Shown: one piece after another, positions 14,371-26,695 of the stretch
Layout of the letters: every line of letters starts with the position of its first letter
Position numbering within the stretch: the stretch's first letter is position 1
Source: Cepaea nemoralis
Lineage: Eukaryota; Mollusca; Gastropoda; Stylommatophora; Helicidae
Length of the DNA: 64,000 nucleotides
Assembly (NCBI GenBank): GCA_014155875.1
Contig: JACEFZ010025058.1
Location: 3,266,001 to 3,330,000, forward strand
Reading direction: 5' to 3'
Position numbers and translations under genes: made by a program
The notes under the pieces: model-generated
Told to the model about the DNA's origin: nothing
Databases searched by the model: none
The model's input: only the letters and a program-made list of their open reading frames with translations

Positions 14371-14493
14371 GTCTCCTCGTATAGACCGCGCTTATTCCAA
14401 ACTCATTCCACGATCCCAAACTCTGTCAATTGGACCATGTCACTGTTCATCTGTGGTTGGGTTATGTTCATATTTGTGGTTCTAATTTTTATT

Positions 14494-14735
14494 AGCCGGC
14501 TTCCTGGCCTAGAGGTTAGCGACTTTTCTCCGTAATCTCGAATACTCTCGTAAGTAACGTGACGACGGTGAGAATCAGCAGTGGTTCGAATTGTGTCGGT
14601 AACTTACGGGGTATGTGAGCCGGCCGCTCAGAAAGCAATGGCAAACTACTGAGCGTAATCTTATCAAGAAATCACCAATCAGCTGAAAGATGCTGATGTT
14701 GACAGCGATGTCCTGTAAAGGATATGCAAAACATT
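14494..14735 (+). mobile_element. SINE-1 copy (tRNA-derived)
   Basis: A well-preserved family member of about 240 bp. The A-box-like TGGCCTAGAGGTTAGCG lies near 14505 and the B box GTGGTTCGAATTG near 14581. The body GTGAGCCGGCCGCTCAGAAA follows near 14617, then CTACTGAGCGTAATC and AGGATATGCAAAAC. Flanking TTATTAG on both sides is a possible short target-site duplication. Confidence 0.87.
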
Positions 14736-14789
14736 ATTATAATTATTATTAGCTGTTATTATGAAAATAACTTTAGGAAGCCAATATCC

Positions 14790-17116
14790 CAACTGCATCT
14801 CCCCTTGGTAGAGGATGGGAAATACACCACGGTGTGGCTAACGCAGCCCTGGGGACCGAGTATCCCCTGGGATAAGTGGACAACTCTGCAGCTAAGCAGA
14901 GCAGGGCAACCACTTGTCCTTACAGTCGGAAATGGCTGTCAAAAGCAGAGTTAAAAGACCACCGCGTTGATGTGGAAGGCAAGGGGAAACCACCATATTA
15001 TCTTCCTAGGATCTCATGGCAAAACATATTTCAGAGGTAGTGAACTACGTTAATGGCTGTCAAAGGACATCCTCGTCCGGTAGGGACAGTCATGAGCCAC
15101 AGGTGACACCAGACCGTCATCTAGCTACTGATGGCGACACCATAAGTAAAATAAATACATTTAGAGTAGGAACATAGAATGTTAGGACATTAAATGAGCT
15201 GGGAAAGTTGAACAACGTTCTAAGAGAAATGGATAGCGTAAAAATGAATATATTAGGCATAAGTAAGATGACATGGAAAGAATCGGGCAAAATTATAGCT
15301 GATACACTCACAATAATTTATTCTGGAGAAGATGCACACGAAAAAGGTGTTGGAACATTTGATGAAACAACAGCCAAGTCAATTAATAATTAGTATTTCA
15401 GACAGAGATTTTATGGTCAAAATGTAAGGCAAACCAGTAGATATAAATATTATACAAGTATATGCACCAACAACAAGTAGTAGTGATGAAGAAATACAAC
15501 ACTTTTACGATCGATGAAGTAGAAATGGCGATGGCTCCAATTGGATCACAAGTAATAAAAATAATCCAGGGAGATTTTAATGCAAAAGTAGGAGAGGGGA
15601 AAAATGGAGGATGTAGTGGGGAATTATGGTTTAGGTATAAGAAGTGAAACAGGAGAGAAGCTAATAGAATGGGCAAATATCAGTGATATGATAATTGGAA
15701 ACACGTGGTTTAAACACCATAAAAGACGACTATACACATGAACAAGCCCAAATAAGACAATACGCAACCAAATTGACTACATACTTTTAGAAATGCTTTA
15801 ATTAATGTCGAGACAATGCCTGGTGCTGACTGTAATAGTGATCATGTACCACTATTTGGAAACATAAAAGTAAGATTACTGAGAAGGAATAAAATGGTTA
15901 AGAACGTGAGACTTAATAAAGAGGTTCTGAAAGTAGATAAAGCAATTCAAGAACAATACAGAGTGACTGTGAAAAATAGGTATAATGCAGTAGCTAAAAT
16001 ACAGAATATAAATGAACAATGGGAAATGTTAAGGGACTCCATTCATCAAACTAGCAAAGAAATATTACCAGAGAGAAGCCAAAAAGCTAAAAGAAAATGG
16101 ACAAATGAAGAAATCTTAATGCTGATGGACAAAAGAAAACAAAGTAAAAATGATAAACAAGAATATGATAAGATAAATAAAGAAATAAGGGATACATGTG
16201 TGAAGGGAAAAGAAAGTTGGTTTAACGAGCAATGCAAATAAAATGAATTAAATTCCATTAAAGATAAAAAAAAAAATATGCACAGACAAATCAGTGAGCT
16301 CACTGGAAGAAAAATAAGAATAAATACAGGGTGTTTGAAATCAAAAAGAGGAAAGATATTATTGGAGGAAGGTGCTATAATGAAGAGGTGGAATAAGTAT
16401 ATAAAGATGATATGATGGAGACAGGGAAGAATTAACAGAAGAAAGTAACTTAGAAGGTCCACCTATTCTAAAAGAAGAAGTTGCTGACGCTGTAAAACAC
16501 GAAGACAGGAAAATCAGCTAGGCCAGATAAAATCGCAACAGAAGAATTAGAAGTATTGGGAGAATTTGGAGTAGATATATTAACCAAAATGTTGAATGAT
16601 AATTACATCAGTGGATATTTACCGAGCGATATGCTGAAGTCTATATTTATAGCTATACAAAAAGGCGAAAGGTTTCATACAATTAACCTCATAAACCATG
16701 TCACTAAGCTTCTACTCAGAATTATAATGAGAAGAACAAGAAAAAAATGGAAATTAGTGAAGAACAGTATGGAAAGGGTACAAACAATGCAATATATACA
16801 TTACGGACACTAATAGAAAGGTCCAGAGATACACAGAAAGATATACATTTGTGCTTCATATATTATACTAAGACATATGATAAAGTAAAACGTGATGAAC
16901 TTATTAAAATGTTGGCAGATATAAAATTGATGGGAAAGATTTAAGAATAATAAAGAATATTTACTAGAACCAAGTAACAGCAATTAAAATGGGAAATACA
17001 GAGGGCAGTTACCGTTGTCTTGTCACCGGATCTATTCTCCCTATATAGCGAAGTAATAAAGAGAGAGATCAAAGCGACGCCAGGAATACTAATCAAAGGT
17101 TATAATATAAATAACT
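14790..17116 (+). mobile_element. RTE-B LINE, 5' UTR, endonuclease and first half of RT
   Basis: The 5' part of an RTE (BovB-like) LINE. It starts with a GC-rich leader (14790-15170), then an apurinic endonuclease: NVRTLNELGKLNN near 15175, ILGISKMTWKESG, DFNAKVGEG near 15574, an eroded YTWTSPNKTIRNQIDYIL near 15731 and GADCNSDH near 15820. A linker rich in Lys leads to RT (NYISGYLPSDMLKS, then FIAIQK, and FIYYTKTYDKVKRDEL, where the usual catalytic FVDY.KAFD has become YYTKTYD). Many frameshifts make it inactive. The reading frame GYNINN at 17096-17114 continues exactly at 18787 as IRYAD, which shows that the intervening DNA is an insertion. Confidence 0.85.
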
Positions 17117-17153
17117 AGCTGATCCGGCCCGGCGTCGCCCAGGTCCTGGCGGG

Positions 17154-17296
<143 letters not shown>

Positions 17297-17648
17297 CTGT
17301 CTGACTCGGCCCGGCTTCACCCAGTCCCTGGTGGGGAGCATCTCATTTAATTCATATAAGTAGTCATATAAGCTCCCGTTCCCGACTGTCTGTCTGTCTG
17401 TCTGTCTGTCTTTCTGTCTGTCTGTCTGTCTTTCTGTCCGACCCGGCCCGACTTCGCCAAGGCCCTGGTGGGGAGCATCTCATTTAATTCGTATAAGTTG
17501 TCATATAAGCTTCCGTTCCCGTCTGTCTGTCTGTCTGTCTGTCTGTCTGGCTGTCTGAATGAATGACCCGGCTTCGCCAAGCCCCTGGTGGGCAGCATCT
17601 CATTTAATTCATATTAGTAGTCATATAAGCTCCCGTTCCCGTTCCCGA

Positions 17649-17650
<2 letters not shown>
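17297..17650. repeat. minisatellite of about 130 bp units with embedded GTCT arrays, 3 copies
   Basis: Three units share CCCTGGTGGGGAGCATCTCA, TTTAATTCATATAAG and AGCTCCCGTTCCCG, starting near 17300, 17437 and 17562. Each of the first two is followed by a GTCT array whose length differs. The third is followed by ATCT. Confidence 0.88.
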
Positions 17651-17868
<218 letters not shown>

Positions 17869-18069
17869 TTCGGCCCGTTCCAGTTAAAAATATAGATAGA
17901 ATAGAAGAATAGATAGATTGATAGTTGAAAATATGATTGGAAGAGATCTATCTAAAGTAAACTTACCAAGATATCACGAACAGCCAATAAATGGTGGGCC
18001 GTGGGTTGACTGCAGAGTACTGCAAGCGATATGCATCTAACTTTCTCTCACAAAAAATTACATTTTTTT

Positions 18070-18230
18070 TTTAAACGAACGAAAATCTTTATTTTCAAAG
18101 GGTTAAGAATTGGGCACGCAGGCCCGTCCTACATTCTGCCCTTCTTCTCAATTTCCTCTCTTCTTTCATTCAACATCTCTTATGAAGCAATTCTTTGACC
18201 AAAAAAAAGAACAATAAGCATTAAAATGCA
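18070..18230 (-). mobile_element. LINE-type 3' end fragment inside the insert
   Basis: The stretch with TTTCAAAGGGTTAAGAATTG and GGGCACGCAGGCCCGT is the reverse complement of the stretch near 54120-54180. In the plus-strand copy there, the sequence ends with AATAAAGTTTG and a (TTCG)n tail, which looks like the 3' end of a retroposon. I cannot assign its family. Confidence 0.55.
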
Positions 18231-18786
18231 TGAAAAATAACTCGTTGAGGAAATGCTTATCATGCGCGGGCATCATAAATACCCAACGTGGGTGTAACGC
18301 GCCATACATATGGGAATATTAAAAAAAATTAATGTGCTGTTGAAGAAAATAAAAAGATGAGTTAGAAAATTTTCACTATTTAAATAGATGCATTATTTTT
18401 ATAAAAACTATGAAAATGCCTTAAAGATTATATCATTATTTATTATAACTCATATGCCTGTAAATAACTGTAGACAAAGAGTTTATAAATCTTTGAAAAC
18501 AATGCAACAATCTATATATAAAATAATAGCAATGTTATTAAAAGTTATGCCCCTTGAAACAACTTTTCTTATGTTAAGTCCCCTCGCTATATAGAAATGA
18601 TAATGTAAATTTAAATATTAAATTTTGGTAAGTAAATAGATGATTGTACACTAAAAAAAAACTATGACAGTTGGTTGCACGGGAATGAAAAGAAAACATG
18701 TAGAAAATTTCATCTCAATCGGATGGACCGTTCGCGAACGCATAAAGACCGGACACACATACATACATCGTGTTTTATATATATAG

Positions 18787-19500
18787 ATATACGCTATGCA
18801 GATTACACAGTATTGCTAGCGGATAATGCAACAGACCTACAACAATTATTGGACATTGTAGTAACAGAGAATGCAAGGAAATGACTCTCCTTGAATATCA
18901 AGAAAACAGTAACAATTGTGATATCAAAGGAAATGGTGACACCAAAATGTGACAGAAATAGAAGGGACAATTCTTAACTAAGTGGAAAGTTTTAAATACC
19001 TAGGGGCATTTATAACATCAAATGGATGATTTACAACAGAGATTAACAGCAGACTAGGGCAAGCAAAAGGTGCATTTCAGAAAATGAAGAGTATCTTATG
19101 CAATAAGTCATTATCACTTAAGGAAGAGAGTGCTACACTGCTACATTGAAACAATTTTGCTGTGTGGCAGTGATTGTTGGAATGTAAATGAACACATTAA
19201 GAAGAAATTAGAAGCAAGAGAGATGTGGTTCCTGAGACCAATGTTGCGAATTTATTGGACTGCCAGAGTAAGTAACAAACGAATGCTTGAACCAGGCTAA
19301 TGAAACTCGAACATTATATACAACAAAAAGAAAGAGACTACCAGCTTTCTTTGACCATGTGATGAGAAGAGAAGCATTGGAGAACATCGTGACAACTGGA
19401 AAGATCGAGGGGAAGAGAAGCAGAGGCAGACCAAGAGAAATTATGCTGGATAGATTGAGACGGTGGCATGGAGGAATATCATCAGCATAGTTGATCCAGG
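18787..19500 (+). mobile_element. RTE-B LINE, second half of RT and C-terminal tail
   Basis: Continues the RTE-B frame. The active site near 18796 reads IRYADYTVLLADN: the second catalytic aspartate (normally ADD) is tyrosine, so this copy cannot have polymerised. Then come a YLGAFITSNG-like region near 19000, SKMKSIL-like sequence and, at 19287-19490, a 67-codon frame with FFDHVMRREALENIVTTGKI, EGKRSRGRPRE and RRWHGGISSA. The frame is then interrupted by a SINE. Confidence 0.85.
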
Positions 19501-19747
19501 GCCGGCTTCGTGGCTTAGAGGTTATGACTTTTCTCCGTAATCTCGTATACTCTCGTCAGGTAACGTGATGACGGTTCAAATCAGCAGTGGTTCGAATCGC
19601 ATCGGTAACTTACGGGGTATGTGAGCCGGCCGCTCAGAAAGCAATGGCAAACTACTGAGCGTAATCTTGCCAAGAGATCAACATACTACTGAAAGATGCT
19701 GGTGTTGACAGCTAAATCCTGTAAAAGGATATGCTAAAAAAAAAAAA
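19501..19747 (+). mobile_element. SINE-1 copy with 12 bp target-site duplication
   Basis: A complete SINE-1 of about 247 bp with an A-rich tail. It begins GCCGGCTTCGTGGCTTAGAG (A-box region); the B box GTGGTTCGAATCGC is near 19587, and the body GAGCCGGCCGCTCAGAAAGC near 19623. The 12 bp AGTTGATCCAGG occurs at 19489-19500 and again at 19748-19759, directly flanking the element. The insertion split the RTE-B tail, which continues after it as LIQDTKDRDLWRAMNA. This defines the exact limits of the family. Confidence 0.95.
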
Positions 19748-19830
19748 AGTTGATCCAGGACACCAAAGACCGAGATCTGTGGAGAGCCATGAACGCCTAA
19801 ACCAGCTGGCTGAGCACTTGATAATGACGA
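19748..19830 (+). mobile_element. RTE-B LINE, terminal segment
   Basis: Continues the tail after the SINE: LIQDTKDRDLWRAMNA followed by a stop, which corresponds to the ELIHDTGDRVKWR ending in RTE-A. The 3' limit is uncertain but lies near 19830. Confidence 0.7.
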
Positions 19831-20861
19831 CGTTATTATTCTCAAACTCACTGCTTCCCATTCTAGAAGCATGCATGATTGAGAAAACAGAGAGAGGAGG
19901 GAAGTGTGTCTGAATGCCCAAGGAAAGGTCAGACCTGTGCAGAGTCATAATCACATTGGAGACCGGTAGTGCAAGGATTGACCGGTAGGCTGCACAACTG
20001 ATTCGCTACATTTCGCGCCCAGATGATGTAATCTTTGTCAAACATCCAACTGTTCGGTGGCAACATGGATGCGCATCATGGACCATTCGCTATCACGAAA
20101 GAAGAAAATTAGGGCTTTTGGCTTAATGGCTTAATGTTACAGAAATGTTCTTAAAATATCGTGAACTAAAAAATATAAAAATACTGACATTCTTGATCAT
20201 CTAAGAATCGAAAGAAAAAAAAAACTGGCTTGAAAACCGCATCATGCTGGCATGTTTCGACAGTGCTAGTAGAGTCACGTTTATTTCAACCAAGATGTCA
20301 ATGCCACCCAGCTGATGGGGTCGAACAGCAGCCAGTGCGCCACGGTGCAAACATTTCGCTGACTGTTGTTTGGTATCATTTAAATATAAACCACTGTGGT
20401 GAAAAACCATCGGAAACAATGCGCAGAAATATCAATCTCTGAGAAATCCTTGAGGCTTTTGTGTGAGTGCCTGTCAATGCCTGCGAGTGTATTTCTTAAT
20501 TTTAGTCTGAAACTGTACTCATAACAGATGATAGAGATTTGGTGGATTGAATTGAATGTTTTCCAAGTCTCATCCATATATTTCTATGCATGACTTTCAT
20601 GGTGATCTTATTGTTTGCAGTTTTATTTCTGTATATGTTACTTCGTTATTTCAGTGCGTATCTCAAGTGCCTAATCTTACTTGCCACAATATGACATGAA
20701 TGCCCTTCAGAAACATTCTGGCTTTGAAGAAAGATGACCTCTAGATATTGCTGATCAACTTTAATTAGATAATATAATAACTTCCTTCTTTATACAGATT
20801 AAAGACGATCTCTGTCGAAACTGGGTCAGAAACAACACTTCATTACGATATAAAGAAAAAA
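19831..20861. other. no recognisable feature
   Basis: No gene or repeat family was recognised. Short frames up to 72 codons only. Confidence 0.5.
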
Positions 20862-20881
20862 GAGAGAGAGAGAGAGAGTGT

Positions 20882-20961
<80 letters not shown>
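20862..20961. repeat. (GA)n then (GT)n microsatellite
   Basis: A short GA run (20862-20878) joined to about 80 bp of GT. Confidence 0.97.
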
Positions 20962-20966
<5 letters not shown>

Positions 20967-21384
20967 GTGTTATTAATTGCATGTAACGGATATCATCACA
21001 AGCTGAATGATTGCATCTCATTATTGGAGACATTTATCTCTTTCAGCTTATTACAGAGATATGCGTGCACCGAATTATAATTATTCGTGGCAGAATGTTA
21101 CACGTTCTAGAGGTTTCATGAACAGCACAGAACTGTTGAGAGATGTAACCGACAGCGTCATAATAATATATCGTCATTATCAAGGCGAATCTAGTACATG
21201 ATCCAACATCCAGGAAAAAGAAACTCTCATTATCTTTACTTCTGTTAACTATAATATGTCTGTGTGCATGTTAAAAGCTCATGAAGACAAAACGTCACAA
21301 AGCAATAAGCGACACGTCATCCTCCCGCTAACATGGCGACGACGTAACGCTTCTTTCTTCAAGGGACACAGTGTTTATGTATTT

Positions 21385-21385
<1 letters not shown>
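20962..21385. other. no recognisable feature
   Basis: No gene or repeat seen in this stretch. Confidence 0.5.

Positions 21386-21415
<30 letters not shown>
21386..21415 (+). repeat. poly-G run (30 G)
   Basis: An uninterrupted 30-base G homopolymer, the longest in the window. Confidence 0.97.
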
Positions 21416-21417
<2 letters not shown>

Positions 21418-21649
21418 GATGTGTGGTTATTTCGTATTCGTTTTAAGAAGTTGTTCACAAGAAACCACGGAAGGTGGATGAAATTTTGAGGGCAGCCGAG
21501 AGATAAATGTTGGTTATGGTCTTAAGTTATGCGACGGTAAGCAGAAGGTCTCTTTAACGAGACAATGGCTACGGCCAACAGGCGAGTTTGGTCGCTGCGA
21601 AGAAGGAAAGCAACGGAAAACTGCCTTCTTTAAGATTGCCTAGTTTACC

Positions 21650-21893
21650 ATGCCAGTCTCCCTGGCCAGGGTTTTAACGGCGTTGTTTGTAAACCCGTAT
21701 ATCCACGTGGGGAAAACAGCTGCGCGAGATTCTGCAGCGGATCGCGCCTCGCTGGTAACTTATGGGGGTATGTGAGCCGGTGGTTCAGAATGTAATGTCA
21801 AACTACTGAACCAAGGCATCAACAGCTGCTAGAAAATGCTGGTGATGACTGCAACCTCCTTTAAAACCTCCTGCAACGTTAAAAAAAAAGTTT
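21650..21893 (+). mobile_element. SINE-1 copy, variant subfamily
   Basis: The head reads CCAGTCTCCCTGGCCAGGGT, then CCACGTGGGGAAAACAGC, a weak B box GCGGATCGCGCCTC, and the family body GTGAGCCGGTGGTTCAGAAT and CAAACTACTGAACC. It ends with a nine-A tail. It shares the CACGTGGGGAAAACAGC block with the copy at 60386, so the two form a subfamily. Confidence 0.82.
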
Positions 21894-22726
21894 ATCATGA
21901 TTCACCTAATTACAGATCATCACAACAAAAGGACAGGGACTCTGAAATTAACAACATAGAATGTTCGAACGTTAAGCGACGACGGAAAATTAGATATCAT
22001 CAAACAAGAAATGGTAAGAGAGAAGATTAATATATTAGGAATGTGTTAGACAAACTGGAAAGGGTCAGGGATTATGGCAAGTGAAGATTGTAAGATTATG
22101 TATTCTGAGGGAGAAGAACGGCAAAGAGGTGTAGGAATTATATTGGATAGGGAAACATCCAAATCTGTTCAAGGATATTGGGCTGTGTCAGACAGGGTTC
22201 TGTTGGTAAAATTAATTGGCATACATTTTAACATAAACATTATTAAAATATATGTCCCAACATGAATGCAGTGAAGTTAGTATTGAGGAATTTTATAATG
22301 ACATGGAGCCTGCTTTGAAGAAATGTAACAATTCATACATAAAAATCATAATGGGTGATTTGATTGCAAGAGTGGGAAATCAAGGCCATGGATGCATAGA
22401 AGGCAACCATGGGTTTGGGAGAGCGAAACGAAAGAGAATAAAAACTGTTAGAATGGGCAAAAGAGCAGGAAATGATTGTAGGAAACACATGGTTTAAACA
22501 ACATCCTAGAAGATTATGGACATGGAGAAGTCTTGATAGCAAAATTAGAAACCAGATTGATTACATCCTGATTAGCAGAAGGTTTCGAAATGCGTTAACA
22601 ATCGCAAACAAATTTTCCCATTTCTGACTATTACAGTGATCATAAATTAATTACAGGAACATTGAGGGTAAAGTTAAAGAAAGTCAAGTATTCAACTGGA
22701 AATACTAAATATGATATGTGTATATT
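21894..22726 (+). mobile_element. RTE-A LINE, endonuclease part (interrupted copy)
   Basis: The N-terminal part of an RTE element: NVRTLSDDGKLDIIKQEM-like sequence near 21960, INILGMC near 22029, RGVGIILD near 22127, KIYVPT near 22247, MGDLIARVGN near 22352 (the endonuclease GDFNA.VG motif with N and A replaced), and a RNQIDYIL-like motif near 22550. A serine- and histidine-containing end (YSDHKL near 22632) closes the domain. Frames shift several times. The element is cut at 22726 by a LINE-Z and resumes at 26708. Confidence 0.82.
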
Positions 22727-25700
22727 CGTGTCAGGTCTTATTCAGATATGACTGAGCTACCATATAACAGGAGACGGTACTACATGCTTTCTGTTAGTGC
22801 CGAACGTTGGGCGGCGCTTACCAAACCCGACACTCCACATTGTGCCAACGGCTTCGAGCGGAAGAGAGCAATTGGGAGGGTACAAGCCTTACCCTGGTGC
22901 GAGGAAATGCAACCTAAAGACAAAATATCATGACAGGGCAGACCAGGCCCTAAGCCTTGGTTGGCGGCTGATCTAGGATCGAAGCTCCGACAGGCGGACA
23001 ATTAGAGCATTGCTTTGCTGATCCGGTAGCTTCTGCAGCTTGTCTTGTTCCAGATGTAGAGGCGTTACCTTTCCTCTGGAGTGAACTAGGCAGGCCGAGA
23101 GAGGGATCATGCTGCATGGGCAACACATTATCTCTATATTTTAGCTCAGGCTTTGTGCTATGGAGAGGCAATAACTCCATCCCTGGTCTTAACTGGTCTC
23201 GGAATCAAAGCGAGAGGCAACTGTTACGGGTTATAAGTCCCTGTCAATTGGCGTAGACATGGGGCGCCACGCGTTGCCTCTGACGGTGGGAGACACCTAC
23301 AGGTGTCACTGATCAGCTACCGCCCGCCTCAAGCTGGGCAGCCCCCGGCCAATTGGGTGCTGATCCGCCACAGCCTGCCTGCTTCAATGGGTGCTTGGGG
23401 CTAGGACAAAATCTGAATCGCAGGCTGTAAAACCAATGCACCAGGTACTAATAAAAAGAAAAATAGAAACCTCAAGCTACGGCTTGCAACCTGGAACGTG
23501 AGAACCATGTGTCCAGAATTTTCCATTGACTTGACCAATATTGACGATGTGAGAAAAACGGCTGTGATTGATGCCGAACTCAAATGTCTTAACATTAATA
23601 TTACTGGCCTGCAGAAGACTCGCCTCGTCGAGGAAGGGTCACTCAGGGAAAACAATTACACCTTTCATTATTTGGAAGGGTAGAGGGCACGCAGAAAAAA
23701 GGCTACACGGTGTGGGCTTTGCAGTGAAGAATTCGCTACTGGGAATGATTGAAATTCCAGCAGGAGGAAATGAAAGACTATTATCCCTGCGATTGGCAAC
23801 CTCTTGTGGTTTTGCCACCATTATTACTGCATATGCACCGACACTCGATTCCTCTGATGATGTGAAGGATTCGTTCTATGAGGAGTTAGACTCCGTGATC
23901 AAGGCAGTTCCAAAATCTGACTACATTTATATGCTCGGTGATTTCAATGCTCGTGTGGGCAAGGACTCGAGTTCATGGCCAGTGTGCCTTGGAAAATACA
24001 ACATCGGTCGCATGAATGAAAATGGGCAAAGGCTGCTGGAGCATTGCACCAGAAATGACCTATGTATTACAAACTCCTTTTTTAAAACAAAAGAGCTGCA
24101 TAAGGTCACATGGAAACATCCAAGATCCGGCCATTGGCACCAGCTGGACTTCATCATCACACGGAGACAACATCTGAACCATATATCATTGACTCGAAGT
24201 TACCACAGTGCTGACTGTGATACGGATCATTCTTTGGTTGTTGCAAGGGTTAGACTGAGACCAACGAGAATCTACACAGCTAAACACAAATCTAGCCCCA
24301 GGATTAATATTATTAACACTCACGATCCTGAAAAGTGCTTTCTGGTTCAATAGCAACTTAAGACGCTTTCACTGATACACCAGAAAATTGTACAGTAAAT
24401 GAAAAGTGGGGTCAACTTAAGGAAACTCTTTATAAAACTGCCGTAGGGGTATACGGCCCTGTGGATCATATGAGGCAGGACTGGTTTGCGGCAAACAGAG
24501 AGACTCTGCAGCCCTTGATTGATAAGAAGAAGATAGCTCTCTTAAGAAACAAGGAAAGACCAACGCGTAACACTCTGAGTGAGCTAAGGCAAGCTAGGAA
24601 GGATGTGCAAAAGGCTGCCAGGCAGTGTGCAAATGATTATTGGATCAAGTTATGTGAGTCCATTCAAATCGCAAGTGATAAGGGAAACATAAGAAGCATG
24701 TATGAAGGAATAAAGAAAGCCTGTGGTCCAATGATCAAAAGAAGTGCACCATTGAAGACCTTGACTGCAAAAATCATAACTGATAAGAAACAGCAGATGG
24801 ACAGATGGGTAGAGCACTATTTGGAGCTTTACTCAAGTGAGACCAAACTAGCGGATGATGCCCTCAACGCCATAGAGGCTCTACCAACTCTTGACCACCT
24901 GGACACACTTCCCACCATAACAGAAGTTAAGTGTGCTATAAATGAACTTGCATCTGGCAAGGCTCCAGGTAAGGATGGGATTCCAATAGAGGTTATCAGG
25001 AGTGGGCAAGACACACTCACTCTACAGATCCACCAGCTAATAGAGCTATGCTGGCGAGAAGGACAAGTCCCACAGGATTTCAAAGATTCAAGCATCATAA
25101 CACTGTACAAGAACAAGGGCGATCGGAGCGACTGCAACAACTATAGGGGTATCTCACTTCTGTGTATTGTTGGAAAAGTATTTGCCAGAATTGTTCTGCG
25201 CAGACTTCAAGTCCTAGGAGATCAAGTCTACCCCGAATCACAGTGTGGCTTTCGACAGAACCGGTCTACCATTGATATGATATTCTCATTGCGACAAATG
25301 CAAGAAAAATGCCGTGAACAGAATCAACCACTGTTTATTGCCTTCATCGACCTCACAAAGGCATTCGATTTGGTCAGTCGTGAGGGTCTGTTCAAGGCAC
25401 TAAAGAAGATTGGCTGCCCACCAACTCTTCTGTCCATTGTGGAATCGTTCCACACAGGCTTGAAGGGTATAATCAAGTTTGATGGTGCAACTTCTGAAGA
25501 GTTTGAAATCAAGAGTGGAGTTAAGCAAGGTTGTGTACTAGCTCCCACCCTCTTTGGAATATACTTTTCACTTCTACTGAAATATGCCTTTCGTGATCAG
25601 GATGGTGGTATATACATTCACTCACGCTCAGATGGCGGCCTCTACAATGCTCAGAGATTGAAGGCCAAGACCAAAATTAGGAGGGTACTGATCAGAGAGT

Positions 25701-26695
25701 TGCTTTTTGCAGATGATGCTGCAGTTACGACCCACTCTGAGGAAGAATTGCAATGTCTACTATCTGCATTCTCCAATGCTTGTTCTGAATTTGGTTTAAC
25801 AATTAGCAAAAAGAAGACACAGATTATGTCACAAGGTGCACATGGGGTACCATCAATCTTTATTGACGACGCCGAACTAGAGATGGTAGACCATTTTACA
25901 TATCTAGGATCAGTGGTAAATAGCAAATTATCCCTAGATCAGGAAATCAACATCCGGATTGGTAAGGCAGCAACAACAATGAACAGGTTAAGAAAAAGAG
26001 TCTGGGAGAACAGGAAGCTTACTGCCAAAACAAAAGTCCTTGTCTATCAAGCCTGTGTCCTTAGTACTCTTCTTTATGGCAGTGAAACCTGGACAACTTA
26101 CTCACACCAAGAGAAACGTTTAAACAGCTTTCATATGCGGTGTCTGCGAAGAATTCTTGGTATTAAGTGGCAAGACAAAATCACAAATACTGAAGTATTG
26201 GAAAGATCAGGTTGTGTGACGGTTTATTCCATGCTCAGTCTTCGTAGACTTAGATGGATAGGACATCTTAGGAGGATGGATGATGGTAGAATACCAAAGG
26301 ACATCTTTTTTGGTGAATTACAGATGGGTAAGAGATCTCAGGGTCGGCCTCTACTACGATACAAAGATGTGTGTAAGCGGGACATGATTGATACAGGCAT
26401 GGATAATGCACATTGGGAGCAAGTCGCCGCTGAACGTGTTGCATGGAGAGCAAACATCAGAAATGGAATAAAGACGAAGGAGAAAATTATTGCAGGTAAG
26501 TCACACACCGAGCGTGTGAGACGTAAGATGGTGCATGATGGTGGAAATGACCACGTGTTCACATGCACCCACTGTGAACGGACATTTACAGCGCGAATTG
26601 GCCTTATCAGTCACATTCGCTACCGCCATAGGTAACAGTTATTATGCCTTTTAAAAGCACAAACAATCGTCTGTCAAGTAGGCAAGGTGCCAATG
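22727..26695 (+). mobile_element. LINE-Z: near full-length non-LTR retrotransposon, 3,969 bp, 12 bp TSD
   Basis: Bounded by the perfect 12 bp repeat TATGTGTATATT at 22715-22726 and 26696-26707, so both ends are known. There is a 5' UTR of about 0.73 kb (GC-rich, 22727-23460), a coding region with an apurinic endonuclease and reverse transcriptase, a C-terminal C2H2 finger, and a 3' UTR of only about 58 bp that ends in GGTGCCAATG with no poly-A. The host site is an older RTE-A copy. A second, truncated member is at 10560-11407. The clade is uncertain; the endonuclease domain has the general form of RTE and BovB proteins, but the finger at the end is a family feature I cannot tie to a named clade. 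Confidence 0.9.
23460..26637 (+). pseudogene. LINE-Z polyprotein: endonuclease, reverse transcriptase, zinc finger (3 to 4 lesions)
   Basis: One ancestral reading frame now in pieces. The endonuclease begins with LATWNVRTM near 23486. After FHYLEG near 23680 the frame shifts by one base into HGVGFAVKNSL, AYAPTLDSSDD, LGDFNARVGK near 23935, RSGHWHQLDFIITRR near 24125 and DCDTDHSLV near 24217. Near 24340-24362 two further small indels occur. From 24461 a 724-codon frame is open to 26635: KNKGDRSDCNNYRGISLL near 25110, AFIDLTKAFD near 25342 (first catalytic Asp), SGVKQGCVLAPTLF, LLFADDAAV near 25703 (intact active site), SETWTTY, and at the end CTHCERTFTARIGLISHIRYRH, a C-x2-C-x12-H-x4-H finger. 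RT and finger are intact, so the copy died only recently. Confidence 0.9.
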
